Origin: Oscillospiraceae bacterium
GTDB lineage: Bacteria; Bacillota_A; Clostridia; Oscillospirales; Ruminococcaceae
DNA: 14,635 nucleotides
Direction: 5' to 3'
Assembly (NCBI GenBank): GCA_017523995.1
Contig: JAFWUX010000113.1
Span: 1-14,635, forward strand
The translations under genes were made by a program, and so were the position numbers. The notes under the pieces were generated by a model. The model had not been told where the DNA came from, did no database searches, and worked only from the letters and a program-made list of their open reading frames with translations. Shown here piece after piece: positions 13,633 through 14,635 of this stretch; position 1 is the first letter of the stretch; every line of letters starts with the position of its first letter.

Positions 13633-13781
13633 GCACAAAAAGCAGTATGAAGCATAAATCTTTGTGCAATCTTTTTGAAAAGTTGCACGCAACCGTCAAA
13701 CTTTTGCCGATTTGGCACCCCTTAGTAGAGGGGCACACATATTTTTCCGTTCCTTCGCCGCAAATAATTGTAAACAATTAT
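13631..13781. other. Gene-free stretch with competing inverted repeats
   Basis: TTGCACAAA (13631-13639) is the exact complement of TTTGTGCAA (13661-13669). TGCAA at the end of the second can instead pair with TTGCA at 13683-13687 through a stem that also includes CTTTT/AAAAG, so two folds compete. Further on, ATAATTGT-AA-ACAATTAT (13764-13781) is a perfect palindrome. Short ORFs here on both strands start inside the terminator or lack ribosome sites and look accidental. Confidence 0.5.
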
Positions 13782-13788
13782 AAATATA

Positions 13789-14010
13789 TCTGTGCAGCGG
13801 ACACCACAACTCCTCACTTCTCACGCCTATCTCCCCACTCTATTATATATCCGTCCGCGCAGCGGACACCGCATCTCCTCACTTCTCACTTCTATCTCCT
13901 CACTTTATAGATTCATGCGCGAAGCGCATACCACAATTTCTCATTTCTAATTTCTAATTTCTCATTTTCATCATCTCCTCACTTCTAACTCCTATCTTCT
14001 CACTAGAAAT
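13789..14010. repeat. Tandem repeat of small hairpins and pyrimidine-rich arms
   Basis: Three units begin near 13789, 13853 and 13915, about 63 bases apart. Each opens with a small hairpin: TCTGT-GCA-GCGGA, GTCCGC-GCA-GCGGAC (13853-13867) and ATGCGC-GAA-GCGCAT (13915-13929). Each then continues ACC-A/G-CA and a C/T-rich stretch built from CTCCTCACTTCTCA-like words; the last arm is longer and runs to about 14005. The stems differ in sequence but keep pairing, which suggests that structure is conserved. On the minus strand the arms read as repeated GTGAGGAG. The function is unknown. Confidence 0.65.
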
Positions 14011-14011
14011 A

Positions 14012-14196
14012 CAGCGGGTGCTGCGAACCATACAATAGACGGAATGTTCGGTTTGGCAAAGGTGTTAGTCGGTACGTGAACTCAACCTTGTACAGGCGAT
14101 GGGGTTCATGCCGACGGTACAGGATTGCAGGCATGCACTTAGAACTTTGACAAGTGAATAGCAGCATCAGTCGCAAGGCAAAGCGAGGGATGCTGC
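14012..14196 (+). ncRNA. Candidate structured RNA with five hairpins
   Basis: Five inverted repeats follow one another: CAGC/GCTG (14012-14023); CGAACC/GGTTTG (14024-14029/14050-14055); GTCGG plus GTGAAC pairing with GTTCAT plus CCGAC (14068-14081/14104-14115); CACTT/AAGTG (14136-14140/14152-14156); and GCAGCATC/GATGCTGC (14161-14168/14189-14196), which encloses TCGC/GCGA. The region has no ORF and a mixed composition unlike the low-complexity repeats on either side. I do not recognise a known RNA class, and I cannot tell the strand for certain: pairing supports either one. No clear promoter was found. Confidence 0.4.
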
Positions 14197-14279
14197 AAGT
14201 TTATTTGTGGTTATATTCTTGTTAGTTTTCGCTTGATGCTCTTTATCCTTTTGTCCGATTATTATTTTTCACTGGGCGC
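14197..14279. other. T-rich gene-free spacer
   Basis: No ORF, promoter or notable repeat is seen. The stretch is T-rich on the plus strand and separates the candidate RNA from the G-rich/C-rich palindromes. Confidence 0.5.
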
Positions 14280-14377
14280 GGGGCGCAAGTGCGAGGGGAC
14301 AACCCAAAGAGGAAAGGGGGAAGGTTCGCGAGCTCACATTCCCCCTATCCCCTTTAGGTTTTCCCCTCGCGCTCCCC
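14280..14377. repeat. Long G-rich/C-rich imperfect palindrome, copy 1
   Basis: GCGAGGGGA (14291-14299) pairs with TCCCCTCGC (14362-14370), AACC with GGTT, AAAG with CTTT, and GGGGGAA (14316-14322) with TTCCCCC (14339-14345), leaving a 16-base loop. Outside these, GGGGCGC (14280-14286) pairs with GCTCCCC (14371-14377) with one mismatch. The whole could fold into one about 45-bp interrupted stem. Its ends match copy 2 at 14560-14635. Confidence 0.65.
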
Positions 14378-14541
14378 TTTCCTGATTCCTTGACCCCCTT
14401 AGGGCGAACATCACTCATTCGGCGCAGGTTGTGTCTTAGAGCAATACTTACTTTGTGAAAGTCTTACGCTCAAACAATTGGCTTTTGTCAAACAGGTGGC
14501 TTACGCCCCAAGAGAGGAGAGGATAAGGAAAGAGGTGAGCG
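14370..14541. repeat. Inverted pyrimidine/purine arms around a 97-base loop
   Basis: The C/T-rich arm 14370-14406 (begins CGCTCCCC, ends AGGGCG) is an imperfect complement of the A/G-rich arm 14504-14541 (begins CGCCCCAAGAG, ends GTGAGCG). The loop between them shows no ORF or strong secondary structure. The right arm is followed by the hairpin GCACCG-GCGTAA-CGGTGC (14544-14561), which joins it to copy 2 of the palindrome. Confidence 0.5.
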
Positions 14542-14559
14542 CAGCACCGGCGTAACGGT

Positions 14560-14635
14560 GCGGGGGAGAACCTTAGGTAGAGGGGAGACCCGAGCGTAGC
14601 GTGGACTTCCCTCTCTCTATGGTTCTTCCCCTCGC
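14560..14635. repeat. Long G-rich/C-rich imperfect palindrome, copy 2, reaching window edge
   Basis: It starts GCGGGGGAGAACC (14560-14572) and ends GGTTCTTCCCCTCGC (14621-14635), with inner arms TAGAG/CTCTA and a central CGAGCGTAGCG. Layout, length and terminal sequences match copy 1, while the inner arms differ in sequence but still pair. The element may continue beyond the window. Confidence 0.6.

Noticed and set aside
13568..13910. Overlapping short frames on both strands (69 and 102 codons)
   Set aside because: One starts within the terminator stem and the other ends near it; neither has a ribosome site or a plausible protein composition, and they run through inverted repeats.
13789..14010. 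CRISPR array
   Set aside because: The repeated units are degenerate, have no constant 24-37-base repeat with unique spacers, and no cas genes are present.

Overview
The window looks like a chromosomal piece from a cellulosome-forming Ruminococcus (Oscillospiraceae). The evidence is two adjacent family 9 glycoside hydrolases with signal peptides, threonine-rich linkers and C-terminal dockerins of ruminococcal type, a small lipoprotein with a cohesin domain, a T-box riboswitch, and fairly GC-rich coding DNA with AT-rich intergenic regions. The species cannot be fixed from sequence alone.

Left part (1-6160). A minus-strand acyl-CoA synthetase-like gene, cut by the left edge, carries an N-terminal XRE helix-turn-helix and a cupin domain. 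It is preceded by a complete T-box leader with its own promoter. The specifier codon is best read as AUC (isoleucine) and the acceptor-end bulge predicts discriminator base A, which fits tRNA-Ile. This suggests activation of a branched-chain acid such as 2-methylbutyrate for isoleucine synthesis. Next come nth (endonuclease III) and a membrane-anchored protein of unknown function. A plus-strand DUF4416 gene then converges on, and overlaps, an asparaginase-fold gene that lacks recognisable catalytic Tyr and Lys. Upstream of that lies a membrane-anchored metallophosphoesterase.

Centre (6161-10470). Two minus-strand dockerin-bearing GH9 cellulases stand in tandem. Each has hairpins in its leader; the first has a small putative carbohydrate-binding domain and a run of 21 threonines.

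Right of centre (10471-13632). An AT-rich divergent region separates the cellulases from a plus-strand operon driven by a near-consensus promoter: MoxR AAA+ ATPase, DUF58 protein, and a lipoprotein with a single cohesin. Both junctions are ATGA overlaps, and the operon ends in a strong hairpin terminator. A membrane cohesin translationally coupled to a MoxR/DUF58 pair and divergent from dockerin enzymes is the most striking arrangement here.

Right end (13633-14635). About 1 kb has no credible gene but is dense in structure: inverted repeats, a tandem about 63-bp repeat whose small hairpins change in a compensatory way, a five-hairpin candidate RNA, and long G-rich/C-rich imperfect palindromes reaching the edge.
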